A stretch of 20,264 nucleotides of DNA from CAYQCE01 sp964415885 (lineage in GTDB: Bacteria > Zixibacteria > MSB-5A5 > JAABVY01 > JAHJOQ01). A program made the position numbers and the translations under genes. The first letter of the stretch is position 1, and every line of letters starts with the position of its first letter. Location: NCBI GenBank assembly GCA_964415885.1, contig CAYQCE010000062.1, positions 1 through 20,264 of the forward strand, read 5' to 3'. Positions 1-6,738 of the stretch are shown in pieces. The notes beneath the pieces are model-generated. The model was given only the letters and a program-made list of their open reading frames with translations, ran no database searches and had not been told where the DNA came from.

Positions 1-678
1 GGTCCGTTTGCGATGTACGCAATCGAGCCGGACAACACATCCCAGAAGTTCTCGACCTTCTCGAAGGTCGTGCCGACTAATCGCTGGGCGAATGTCTACG
101 GTTCCAACGTAACCGTTGACGGCAGCCCGATTCCTGCGGGAACCATCGTTGATGCGGTTACAGATGATGGCGCGATTTGCGGTACTTTCGTTGTTCACAC
201 AACCGGTAAGCTCGGATTCATGTCGGTCTACGGTGACGACGCTACGACGTCGGCTATCGAAGGCCTCAACGAAGGTGATTCATTCGAACTCGTCGTCAAT
301 GGCGTCGAGACCGAGGAGACCTTCACATGGACCGGTCATGCCGAGAACATCGAGATAGGCGCTCTGAACTCCATAGGCGGCTTCGATCCGATCAAGCCTG
401 TGGCATTCGAGCTCAAGCAGAACTATCCGAACCCGTTCAACCCGCGCACCACGATCGGCTACGAGCTCGGCGTGGGCGGCCATGTCACCCTGACAGTGTA
501 CAACATCCTTGGCGAGCAGGTTACCACGCTCGTGGATGAGTACCAGGGTGCAGGCAACTACAAGGTTGAATGGAACGGTGACGATTTGAATGGTAACACG
601 GTCTCATCCGGCGTGTATTTCTACAAGATCTCTGCCGGCGACTTCAGTGAGACCAAGAAGATGATGTTGATGAAGTAG
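1..678 (+). CDS. Secreted protein with C-terminal FlgD-like sorting domain (5' partial)
   Basis: The reading frame is open to the left edge, so this is the C-terminal part of a longer protein; the first ATG at 13 is probably internal. Two parts are visible. A beta-type module (about 20-105 counted from that ATG) carries 'DGSPIPAGTIVDA', 'DGAICG' and 'GFMSVYGDD' signatures. The last 90 residues have the motif QNYPNPFNP, then 'VYNILGEQV', 'WNGDDLNGN' and 'SGVYFYKI', ending KKMMLMK. The C-terminal part is the FlgD-like Ig / type A C-terminal secretion-signal fold used by FCB-group bacteria for export or cell-surface attachment; that role is family knowledge. The next gene has the same two parts, so the two are paralogous neighbours. 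The true function (enzyme, adhesin, structural) lies upstream of the window and cannot be told. Confidence 0.88.
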   Translation, partial: GPFAMYAIEPDNTSQKFSTFSKVVPTNRWANVYGSNVTVDGSPIPAGTIVDAVTDDGAICGTFVVHTTGKLGFMSVYGDDATTSAIEGLNEGDSFELVVNGVETEETFTWTGHAENIEIGALNSIGGFDPIKPVAFELKQNYPNPFNPRTTIGYELGVGGHVTLTVYNILGEQVTTLVDEYQGAGNYKVEWNGDDLNGNTVSSGVYFYKISAGDFSETKKMMLMK

Positions 679-691
679 CAGCCAATTTAGA

Positions 692-718
692 CGGCGGAGC
701 GGATAAGCCGCTCCGCCG
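692..718 (+). terminator. GC-rich perfect hairpin between the two sorting-domain genes
   Basis: An 11-bp perfect inverted repeat (692-702 pairing with 708-718) around a 5-nt loop lies 13 nt after the stop codon. No T-run follows; the next gene's ribosome site begins only 7 nt after the stem. It may be a weak terminator or an mRNA-stability/processing hairpin that lets the two genes be expressed at different levels. Confidence 0.5.
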
Positions 719-737
719 ATCAATGGAGGTGTCATCC

Positions 738-1787
738 GTGACATACACAAAGAACAGAACATTCAGGCTGTTACCTCTTTCGTTGTTGTTGATTTTCTTT
801 GCAGTGACCGCGTCAGCGGACGTGATTCCGACGACTGAGTGGGTGTCGTTCTGGAGTCATAGCACCACGATGAACGATGATCCGATTCCGGTCGGTGCAT
901 TGATCGATGCTTATGACCCGGATGGAGTTCATTGTGGTAGATACATCGTCGATGATTCGGGCACGTATGGTTTTATGCCGGTCTATCGGGATGATTTCAG
1001 TACCCCGGATGCAGATGAGGGTGCCGAAAATGGTGACCTGATCGAGTTGAGGATTTGTGGCGTTACCGCGTTAGTAGTGAGTCCATACGACCCGATCTGG
1101 CACGCCGATTCAGCCAAGTTTCAGGCTGATCTCGATGTCGACATTGAGTTCGACTTCTTCTTCTACACTCCGGACGACAGAAGCGGCTTCCCGAACACTA
1201 CCGTGTATTACACTTTTACCGTGCAGAACTCGGGTGAGGGAATCGATTTCTTCAAGACGATGGTAACCAATTTTGGCGACTGGGATGTCCACATCGACGA
1301 AGGCAGCCCGACGGGATATGTTAATCCCGGCGAGTCCACCGATGTCATCGTAGCGGTTACTATTCCTGCCGATGCCGATGTTGATGAATTCCAGGAATTC
1401 CGCCTCACGGTTACGTCCGCCATGGATCCGGGCAACTCGAGCACGAGTGGCCTGGTTCGTACGACTGCCGCGGCAAGTGCTGCTGACGACTATGATCCGT
1501 TCGTACCGGGCGTATTTACGCTCCGTCAGAATTACCCGAATCCGTTCAACCCGAACACGCATATCCAGTTCTCGCTTGAGAGAGCCGGGAATGTGAAGCT
1601 CGAGGTATATAATGTCATCGGGCAGAGAATACAGACTCTGATGGATCAGTATTGCGGTGCCGGAGAATACTCCGTCGAATGGGACGGTAGGTCAGAAAGC
1701 GGCCAATCGGTAGCGAGCGGCATTTATTTCTACAGGCTTACCTCTGACGAATACTCACGAACACGAAAAATGATGCTTATGAAATAG
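738..1787 (+). CDS. Secreted protein with NEW3-like middle domain and C-terminal FlgD-like sorting domain
   Basis: The 349-aa protein starts at GTG 738, chosen because GGAGGT at 725-730 sits 7 nt upstream; an in-frame ATG at 723 would overlap that site. Residues 8-27 form a signal peptide (hydrophobic run ending TASA). Residues 30-135 repeat the module of the preceding gene, with 'PIPVGALIDA', 'DGVHCG', 'YGFMPVY' and 'EGAENGDLIEL'. Residues 140-245 look like an Ig-type NEW3/CARDB-like domain ('YYTFTVQNSGEG...VNPGESTDVIV'). Residues 255-349 are the FlgD-like/type A sorting domain with QNYPNPFNP and the ending RKMMLMK. This is an exported, probably surface-attached or released protein. No catalytic motif is visible, so a structural or binding role is inferred. 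It is a paralogue of its upstream neighbour. Confidence 0.9.
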   Translation: MTYTKNRTFRLLPLSLLLIFFAVTASADVIPTTEWVSFWSHSTTMNDDPIPVGALIDAYDPDGVHCGRYIVDDSGTYGFMPVYRDDFSTPDADEGAENGDLIELRICGVTALVVSPYDPIWHADSAKFQADLDVDIEFDFFFYTPDDRSGFPNTTVYYTFTVQNSGEGIDFFKTMVTNFGDWDVHIDEGSPTGYVNPGESTDVIVAVTIPADADVDEFQEFRLTVTSAMDPGNSSTSGLVRTTAAASAADDYDPFVPGVFTLRQNYPNPFNPNTHIQFSLERAGNVKLEVYNVIGQRIQTLMDQYCGAGEYSVEWDGRSESGQSVASGIYFYRLTSDEYSRTRKMMLMK

Positions 1788-1815
1788 TGCCCCGTTACGT
1801 TGTTGTCTAATTAAG

Positions 1816-1850
1816 AAAGGCCTCTTCCATGAGAAGGGGCCTTTTCTATA
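1816..1850. terminator. Bidirectional intrinsic terminator
   Basis: A 12-bp stem (1816-1827 with 1833-1844, one G-U pair) around CATGA is followed by a short T-rich tail on the plus strand and by TTTCTTAATTA on the minus strand. It sits between two converging genes, so it can serve both. Confidence 0.8.
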
Positions 1851-1861
1851 TGAGCAGATTT

Positions 1862-2188
1862 TCAGCGATTGCCCAGATCGAGGAGCATAGCGATACGCCT
1901 GATGCGATTCAGGTCTCGCAAAACTATCGTTGCCTCCGAGGGGTCCCGGAACGGTGGTGCAATCGGCACAAGCTCAACTCTGAAACAATCTGCAGGGCGA
2001 GAAATGCTGATTGGGCCTTCGCGCTTGCCAGGCTCGGGTTCGAGAATATAGAATCGTCCGCGCCTGAGCTTGCCGTCCTCCCGGCACACCTCGAGTGGTG
2101 CAGAGTCGACCGTGGCCGGGTCCGGGTACGCCAGTCTGTCCGATTCGGTGACCACGGTGTGTACATATGAAAAGTCTCTGTCCGGCAT
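1862..2188 (-). CDS. Hypothetical protein, 108 aa
   Basis: I do not recognise this protein. It has no signal peptide or membrane segment and is rich in charged residues. The centre reads 'EPEPGKREGPISISRP' and the end is 'DLNRIRRIAMLLDLGNR'. The start ATG is preceded by a purine-rich GAAGGTCGTGAGAG. I prefer the minus strand because the frame ends just before a terminator (1816-1850) and starts just after another (2211-2238), which makes a self-contained single-gene unit. The overlapping plus-strand frame would begin inside the terminator loop. Coding status is likely but not proven. Confidence 0.55.
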   Translation of the reverse strand: MPDRDFSYVHTVVTESDRLAYPDPATVDSAPLEVCREDGKLRRGRFYILEPEPGKREGPISISRPADCFRVELVPIAPPFRDPSEATIVLRDLNRIRRIAMLLDLGNR

Positions 2189-2210
2189 CTCTCACGACCT
2201 TCGAATTCGG

Positions 2211-2238
2211 GTATAAAGAAACCGGCCTTTCGGCCGGT
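2211..2238 (-). terminator. Intrinsic terminator of the 68-aa gene
   Basis: Read on the minus strand, a perfect 7-bp stem (ACCGGCC/GGCCGGT, 2221-2238) with a GAAA tetraloop is followed by TTCTTTATA. It lies 33 nt after the stop codon at 2272. Confidence 0.75.
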
Positions 2239-2271
2239 GTCAATCTTTAACTCTCGTCGGTGCTCTATATC

Positions 2272-2478
2272 TTAGTCTACCTGCTGGGCTTCCTCGAGAA
2301 GCATATTCGTGACGATATTGTCCATTTCTCGAATCGTGGACTCGCTGAAGCTGTGATTGTAGGCATACTCGGCGAGCTTCTGCATTATCGTTTCCCTCAG
2401 TTCGGTAGAGCTCGTAGGGAGGGTAACCACTATCTGCTGTGAGCTCTTGTCCCATTCTACGAATTTATGTTCAGTCAT
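2272..2478 (-). CDS. Small hypothetical protein, 68 aa
   Basis: The predicted product is acidic, soluble and mostly helical. The chosen ATG (2478) has GAGG 11 nt upstream; an in-frame ATG at 2535 would give 87 aa but has no ribosome site. The pattern 'W-x(10)-LP...ELRETIMQKLAEYA...TIREMDNIV' faintly recalls the small PCP_red-type helical domain seen in many short bacterial proteins (Trp, then a proline-containing turn, then an 'E-x-YA' helix). I treat this as a weak resemblance. It is followed by a good terminator, which supports a real transcription unit. Its promoter must lie in the 389-bp region shared with the divergent injection-system-like pair. Confidence 0.6.
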   Translation of the reverse strand: MTEHKFVEWDKSSQQIVVTLPTSSTELRETIMQKLAEYAYNHSFSESTIREMDNIVTNMLLEEAQQVD

Positions 2479-2538
2479 GTTGCTACCATCCTCGATCATC
2501 GATACAATGCCATTTTTCATTGGCTGCTCTAACATTTA

Positions 2539-2561
2539 AACATCTGTGCAGTATAGATGTT
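2539..2561. promoter_or_regulatory. Inverted repeat, possible operator
   Basis: AACATCT (2539-2545) and AGATGTT (2555-2561) form a perfect 7-bp inverted repeat with a 9-nt spacer. The spacer includes a -10-like TATACT on the minus strand, 62 nt before the 68-aa gene. The geometry fits a dimeric regulator site, but a chance repeat is possible. Confidence 0.35.
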
Positions 2562-2633
2562 CCGTCACTCAATGGGAAGCGGATTCGTTCGTCCCCGCAT
2601 TCTGTTTTGTCGGAAAATGAGTCGATTTTTGAA

Positions 2634-2661
2634 TTGACATATTCGAGGTTAGCTCTAATTT
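2634..2661 (+). promoter_or_regulatory. Possible promoter for the injection-system-like pair
   Basis: A perfect TTGACA (2634-2639) is followed after 16 nt by TAATTT, a poor -10. It would leave a leader of about 200 nt before the gene at 2868. Only the -35 is convincing. Confidence 0.3.
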
Positions 2662-2867
2662 TGTAAGTTGTTGATATGTAAATGAGTCGGCTGCACAGTC
2701 GGCCCCCGGCAGAGTGGGGATTGCGTCCTGAAGTACCGACCGGAAAATCGCGGTAGAAACAATCGTTGAATGGCAGGTTTGCGGACTGTAGTGGCACAAT
2801 TCAGAAATTGAGCTGATAGGGCAGCATGCATGTCGGGATCAGTCTGATAGTCAAACGGGAGCAGAAT

Positions 2868-3272
2868 ATGGCAGACGCAGTATACGACGAAGAGATCGGC
2901 ACCAGGTCGCCGTTCGCGACCGAATTCGAATTTGCCCTCCCGAAGGGGTATGTAGATTCCAACGGCACGGTGCACAGAGAGGGTGTGATGCGCCTCGCCA
3001 ACGCAAAGGACGAGATCGCGCCGCTATCCGATCCGAGAGTCCGGGAGAATAAGGCGTACCTGGTCATACTGATACTCTCGCGAGTCATTACAAGGCTTGG
3101 GGAGATCGATGAGGTTACACCGAAGATAATCGAGAATCTGTATTCCGCGGATCTCTCGTACCTGCAGGAATTCTATCGCATGATCAACGGTGACGGCGAA
3201 GTCCGAATACCGGCGACGTGCCCGTCCTGCGAGCACAAGTTTGAGGTGGAGTTCAAGTGCCTGGGAAAATGA
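2868..3272 (+). CDS. Phage-tail-assembly-like protein of contractile injection systems
   Basis: The start ATG is chosen because GGGAG lies 6 nt upstream; an in-frame ATG at 2826 has no such site. The 134-aa product has 'EFEFALPKGYVDSNGTVHREGVMRLA', split here as a beta region (18-43), then 'PLSDPRVRENKAYLVILILSR' helices (52-72) and a C-terminal CPSC...C cluster (118-121, C131) that could bind zinc. I recall this pattern from small 'phage tail assembly' proteins coded inside extracellular contractile injection system (eCIS) and phage-tail-like clusters. There it is thought to act as a chaperone or assembly factor. The following overlapping gene fits the same context. No sheath, tube or baseplate gene is in the window. 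Confidence 0.75.
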   Translation: MADAVYDEEIGTRSPFATEFEFALPKGYVDSNGTVHREGVMRLANAKDEIAPLSDPRVRENKAYLVILILSRVITRLGEIDEVTPKIIENLYSADLSYLQEFYRMINGDGEVRIPATCPSCEHKFEVEFKCLGK

Positions 3273-3451
3273 CGAGCTACCCTCGGGACGAGATTTTCCG
3301 AGAGGTAGCGTTCATAGCATATCATTTCCATTGGGAAATGGACACGATAATGGAGCTTGACCACGCCACGCGTCACTGCTTTATTAGGGAAATTTCTGAT
3401 ATCAATCAGAAGATCAATGATGCGCGATGTGCGGGCAACGGCGCGGGATGA
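3269..3451 (+). CDS. DUF6760-like small protein of contractile injection systems
   Basis: The start ATG overlaps the preceding stop (ATGA), so the two genes are very likely translationally coupled; an in-frame ATG at 3257 is possible. The 60-aa product has the signature YPRDEIFREVAFIAYHFHW, then 'EIxDINxKI'. I associate this with the DUF6760 family (small helical proteins next to the tail-assembly-like gene in eCIS and related clusters). The molecular role is not known to me. The pair is conserved as a unit in those clusters, so its presence here suggests the remaining genes are either elsewhere in the genome or lost. Confidence 0.7.
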   Translation: MTSYPRDEIFREVAFIAYHFHWEMDTIMELDHATRHCFIREISDINQKINDARCAGNGAG

Positions 3452-3542
3452 CAGTCGTGACTCGATCTCGAAGCATCCGGCTTTTCTGGTTGGCAGATGT
3501 GGAAGTTGAACAGATGTTAATAAACGGAGGAAGGGAACACTC

Positions 3543-4412
3543 ATGGATTTTCTGAAAGTCGTAGTTGCCATTCTGATGGCAGCAATGCTCGTACTCGGCT
3601 GCGGACAGAACGGCGGTGACGAGGCCGAAAAGACCCCGCAACTGGAGCAGACAGCAGAAGGTGTGAAGATCGCTTATACTATGATCGTCTCGGGTATGCC
3701 GATGATGGGCGATCTCACGTTCAAATATGTATTCAGGAGCGACGGCGTGATGGGGCGGATGGATTCAGAGTCTATCATCACGGCCGGTGATCAAACTCGT
3801 ACTTCGTACCTGTCTTATGTGACTAATGTCGAGGACAGCGTGCAGATTTTCATGAACTCGGGTACTAAGACCTACGCGGTAGTATCATTCCCGAATCCGT
3901 CGGATGTACCGCCGGTAACGTCCACTGATATGGAAGTCAGCGTCGAGCCGACCGGTGAGACGCAGACTCATGTGGGGAATGAGTGCGAGACGAGAGACCT
4001 GTTGGTAAATCTCCCGCTCCAAAGACAGGGGCAGATTTCCGAGTCCGGGATGAGCGGAACTCTGTGCGTGTCGAATGACTTCCCCGGGTATGACGTGTAC
4101 CGCAACTTCATGGCGCATATTTCTGATGCGGTACTGAACAGCAGGCTGCAGGGCAGCGGCTATCTCGAGTTCCTTAACAGATTTGGTCTGACCAAGGAGA
4201 ATCTCGAAACCCTATATGCCGAGATCGGCGGTTTCCCGTTGACCGGTGAACTGACAATCGACTGGCATGGTAGTTCGGACCAGCCTCTGACACTGGTTGC
4301 AAAGATTGATGTGACTGAAATCGAAGCCGGTCCACTTGGCGAAGATGCGTTCGTGGTTCCGGAGGATTACACAGAGGTGGATGTCGGCACAGTGCTCAGA
4401 TCGGGAAGCTGA
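3543..4412 (+). CDS. Outer-membrane-type lipoprotein, DUF4412-like
   Basis: The 289-aa product has a lipoprotein signal peptide with lipobox VLGC; Cys20 would be the lipidated residue and Gly follows, so retention in the inner membrane is not signalled. The mature part is beta-rich ('GVKIAYTMIVSGMPMMG', 'YLSYVTNVEDSVQIFMNS', 'KTYAVVSFP') with a DUF4412/LolA-like flavour, but I cannot assign a family firmly. Two cysteines (in 'GNECETRD' and 'GTLCVSND') could form a disulfide in the periplasm. The ribosome site GGAGGAAGGG lies 7-12 nt before ATG. A hairpin terminator follows the stop, so it appears to be expressed alone or at the end of the upstream unit. Confidence 0.85.
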   Translation: MDFLKVVVAILMAAMLVLGCGQNGGDEAEKTPQLEQTAEGVKIAYTMIVSGMPMMGDLTFKYVFRSDGVMGRMDSESIITAGDQTRTSYLSYVTNVEDSVQIFMNSGTKTYAVVSFPNPSDVPPVTSTDMEVSVEPTGETQTHVGNECETRDLLVNLPLQRQGQISESGMSGTLCVSNDFPGYDVYRNFMAHISDAVLNSRLQGSGYLEFLNRFGLTKENLETLYAEIGGFPLTGELTIDWHGSSDQPLTLVAKIDVTEIEAGPLGEDAFVVPEDYTEVDVGTVLRSGS

Positions 4413-4440
4413 TCGCGCCTGAAACGAAAGTCGTATTTCG

Positions 4441-4476
4441 AAGGCGGTTCCTGGAGCGACGGGAATCGCCTTTGGT
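4441..4476 (+). terminator. Intrinsic terminator after the lipoprotein gene
   Basis: An 11-bp stem (4441-4451 with 4462-4472, one G-U pair) around a 10-nt loop is followed by TGGTTTG. It begins 28 nt after the stop codon. The T-tail is weak. Confidence 0.65.
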
Positions 4477-4578
4477 TTGAGGCGGCGTTCGCAGTTTGGA
4501 GTCAGATCATTCGGATTGAAACAGATTATGTCGGTTAGAATGGACGCGGTATGGATCCGCACCGTCAGTGTCCTCGAA

Positions 4579-5238
4579 ATGGACCTGTCTGAGTATGTCC
4601 GTCTCCGCAAGGCCAAAGCCCTCGAGCGTGAGGCAGCTCGCCGGGAGGCTCTAAATGGGCGGGTTCGGAATTTGCGAGACAGCCTCAATCGACGATACGC
4701 ACAGTTTATTGCCTTTGCGGCAGGCCTTTCGGAGGCGGACATCGAATTCGACTGCGACCTGCAGGCGCCCGCTCTGGTGATAGATACTGGCCAGAAACGT
4801 TCTTTTGTGTTTGGGCCTTCGGCGGTGGCGTCAACATTTCCGTACCTGTCTCCGGAATTCACGGAGTTTGTCGAGAGCGCGAGGAAGGCGGATGACACGG
4901 CCACGAATCTATCCAAGGGGGCCGATTTATCCACGTGGATACCGTCAAAATACGGTGTGGCGTCAGAAACCATCGAAGAGAGCAGACGATTATCAGAGAC
5001 TATTCGTGGTCGCCTCGATGTCTTCCAACGGTTTGTTGAGGAGAGAAGTCCCGATCCGGACGAATTGCCGCTGAGTCTTCTCGAGAAGGACTCGAGTTCT
5101 TACGGAGAAGGAGTCGGGATGGACCCGGAATGCTGCGTGCGTCTCAATTGGCTTTGTCTTTTACCTGAGGTGCTAACAGCCGGGAGTGTGATGCCGAAGC
5201 GGGCGGACCGAGCACTCGACATGGTGTACATCAAATAG
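4579..5238 (+). CDS. Hypothetical cytoplasmic protein with N-terminal coiled coil
   Basis: I do not recognise this protein. It has no signal peptide. Residues 8-40 form a strongly charged helix rich in Arg, Glu and Ala (likely coiled coil). It then has a beta-type stretch ('IEFDCDLQAPALVIDT', 'KRSFVFGP') and a second helical region near 140-175. The start is uncertain: ATG 4579 gives 219 aa; in-frame ATGs at 4528 and 4540 give longer forms, and none has a clear ribosome site. The frame continues to 11 nt before the PEGA gene, which suggests co-transcription. The antisense frame here is Ser/Arg-rich and looks like a shadow. Confidence 0.65.
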   Translation: MDLSEYVRLRKAKALEREAARREALNGRVRNLRDSLNRRYAQFIAFAAGLSEADIEFDCDLQAPALVIDTGQKRSFVFGPSAVASTFPYLSPEFTEFVESARKADDTATNLSKGADLSTWIPSKYGVASETIEESRRLSETIRGRLDVFQRFVEERSPDPDELPLSLLEKDSSSYGEGVGMDPECCVRLNWLCLLPEVLTAGSVMPKRADRALDMVYIK

Positions 5239-5248
5239 GGCTGAACTT

Positions 5249-6673
5249 GTGACAAACAATCGGTTATCATTTATGATGGACAAGTTCTTCTCACATCCCG
5301 GAAGAAGAGCGACTCTGCTCCGATTCGGAATACCGGTGGTGTTGCTCCTGGCGGCGGTTACAATAGCTGGCGTGGCCCTGTCGGGAGGTTCCGCTGAACA
5401 GAATTCAGAGCTTATTGGACTAAACATCTCTGAGCCAAAGGGCGATTATCATCTATGGATCAATTCCTTCCCGGAAGGTGCAGATGTCTACCTGGATGAC
5501 TCGCTCTATGGCACGACTCCCCTTCAATTGGATGCTGTCGAACCGGGAGAATATGATTTCACACTGGAGATGCCCGGGTATCTCCAATTTGATTCATCAA
5601 TTGTAGTGGTGGATGAATCCCCGGTGCGAGCGCCGCTAATAGTCCTGGAGAAGATAATCCGGGTGACGAGCACTCCGGAGGGGGCGAGAGTCTGGCTCAA
5701 CGATTCCCTTCTGGCCTGCCAGACGCCGTGCGAGCTTCGGATTGACCCGCTCGACACTCTATTGCTGAGAATCCACAAGACAGGCCTCGATCCCCTGTAT
5801 GTCTCCGCGATCGATCTCAGGCGAAACCGCTGGTCAGCTCCGCATCGGCAGGAGTGGAAGATCAGCGTCGATAGTGCGACGGGCTCGATCAGCTTCGATG
5901 GCACTTTTCACCGGGATGTGGTTATAGACTCGCGGCCATCTGGAGCTGAGGTCTATCTGGGCGGGAACGACTCGCTCCTCGGGTATACCGGATCAGAGAT
6001 CGAGCTGCCGTGCGGACTGCACAAGTATGTGCTCAGACGGCCGCCGATGAATGATCTGCATCTGGAATTGAACATCACTGCGGACTCGAAGTCGTCGTAT
6101 TCATTCGAAATGACGAGAGGTTTGAGAGTCAGCGCTTTCGCATTGGGGGGGGCTCGGCATGTTGATATAAACGCCGAAGTCAATAAGGTGGACCGGGGAA
6201 TAAGTGTGCGCTTCCTCGATCAGGCAATCACCCCGACGGTGATCAATCTACCGGGAACGGAGCACCGCGTATACCTCAAGGCGGAGGATTACGCGGACAC
6301 ATCAGTGATCGTTTCGGCCACACAATCGTCGTTGAAAGTCGGTATGAGACCGTTGGAGGAGCAGAAGCAAGTCGAAGAGATACCGGAGGGGATGGAGCCT
6401 GAAAGGCCTCTTCAGGCGAATGTCGTGTTCTACGTCTACGATGACGATACCGATTCGCCGATCGCGGGAGCGGAGATTATCGCGAAGATCCGGTCCGAAG
6501 ATCGTACGGTGATCCTCGGGGCCACGGGCGAGAGCGGTATCTTCGCGCAGAGGCTCGATGCAGGCAAGTACGAATTCCGGGTCTGGAGAGACGGTTACGA
6601 ATCGAAGAAGAAGAAGCACACGGTGAAGACGGGGGAAAAGCGCATTTTCGAGATGGCGCTTGATCCACAATAG
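5249..6673 (+). CDS. Membrane-anchored PEGA-repeat protein
   Basis: The 474-aa protein (GTG start, AGGG 9 nt upstream; ATG 5273 is an alternative) has a short cytoplasmic N-terminus, a single membrane helix at 26-44 and an external region. That region has PEGA domains at about 67-133 (SFPEGADVYLDD), 136-185 (STPEGARVWLND) and 222-288 (SRPSGAEVYLGG), then a degenerate fourth beta module (291-366). A charged hinge (368-388) leads to a carboxypeptidase-regulatory-like beta sandwich (390-470; 'DSPIAGAEIIAKI...GKYEFRVWRDGY'). PEGA domains are beta modules linked to envelope proteins and to the outer part of Ser/Thr kinases. Here there is no kinase domain. It lies directly before a membrane-bound PP2C phosphatase, so a shared envelope-signalling role is a reasonable inference. 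Confidence 0.88.
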   Translation: MTNNRLSFMMDKFFSHPGRRATLLRFGIPVVLLLAAVTIAGVALSGGSAEQNSELIGLNISEPKGDYHLWINSFPEGADVYLDDSLYGTTPLQLDAVEPGEYDFTLEMPGYLQFDSSIVVVDESPVRAPLIVLEKIIRVTSTPEGARVWLNDSLLACQTPCELRIDPLDTLLLRIHKTGLDPLYVSAIDLRRNRWSAPHRQEWKISVDSATGSISFDGTFHRDVVIDSRPSGAEVYLGGNDSLLGYTGSEIELPCGLHKYVLRRPPMNDLHLELNITADSKSSYSFEMTRGLRVSAFALGGARHVDINAEVNKVDRGISVRFLDQAITPTVINLPGTEHRVYLKAEDYADTSVIVSATQSSLKVGMRPLEEQKQVEEIPEGMEPERPLQANVVFYVYDDDTDSPIAGAEIIAKIRSEDRTVILGATGESGIFAQRLDAGKYEFRVWRDGYESKKKKHTVKTGEKRIFEMALDPQ

Positions 6674-6699
6674 CGGATGTACTAAATTTCTTGTTGATC

Positions 6700-6738
6700 G
6701 AGGAGAGATTCTGAGTGTTAATAGCGGTACCGATATGA
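6700..6738 (+). promoter_or_regulatory. Ribosome site and 7-codon mini-ORF coupled to the PP2C start
   Basis: GAGGAG (6700-6705) stands 9 nt before GTG 6715, which opens a 7-codon frame (V-L-I-A-V-P-I) that stops at TGA 6736-6738. That stop overlaps the PP2C ATG (6735-6737) as ATGA. The PP2C start has no ribosome site of its own, so translation may enter through this leader peptide. Confidence 0.4.

Larger units (their letters stand above)
2479..2867. other. 389-bp non-coding divergent region
   Basis: No frame here looks coding. It separates the minus-strand 68-aa gene from the plus-strand pair at 2868. It holds a 7-bp inverted repeat (2539-2561), a consensus -35-like TTGACA at 2634-2639 on the plus strand, and a direct repeat of GTCGGC near 2690-2705. 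It is more A/T-rich in its first half than the neighbouring genes, as expected for a regulatory region. Confidence 0.6.

Noticed and set aside
1829..2170. Plus-strand frame of 113 aa
   Set aside because: It starts inside the loop of a terminator hairpin, has no ribosome site, and is antisense to a better placed minus-strand gene.
4212..4973. Minus-strand frame of 253 aa
   Set aside because: Ser/Arg-rich, antisense to both the lipoprotein end and the coiled-coil gene, no ribosome site; a shadow frame.
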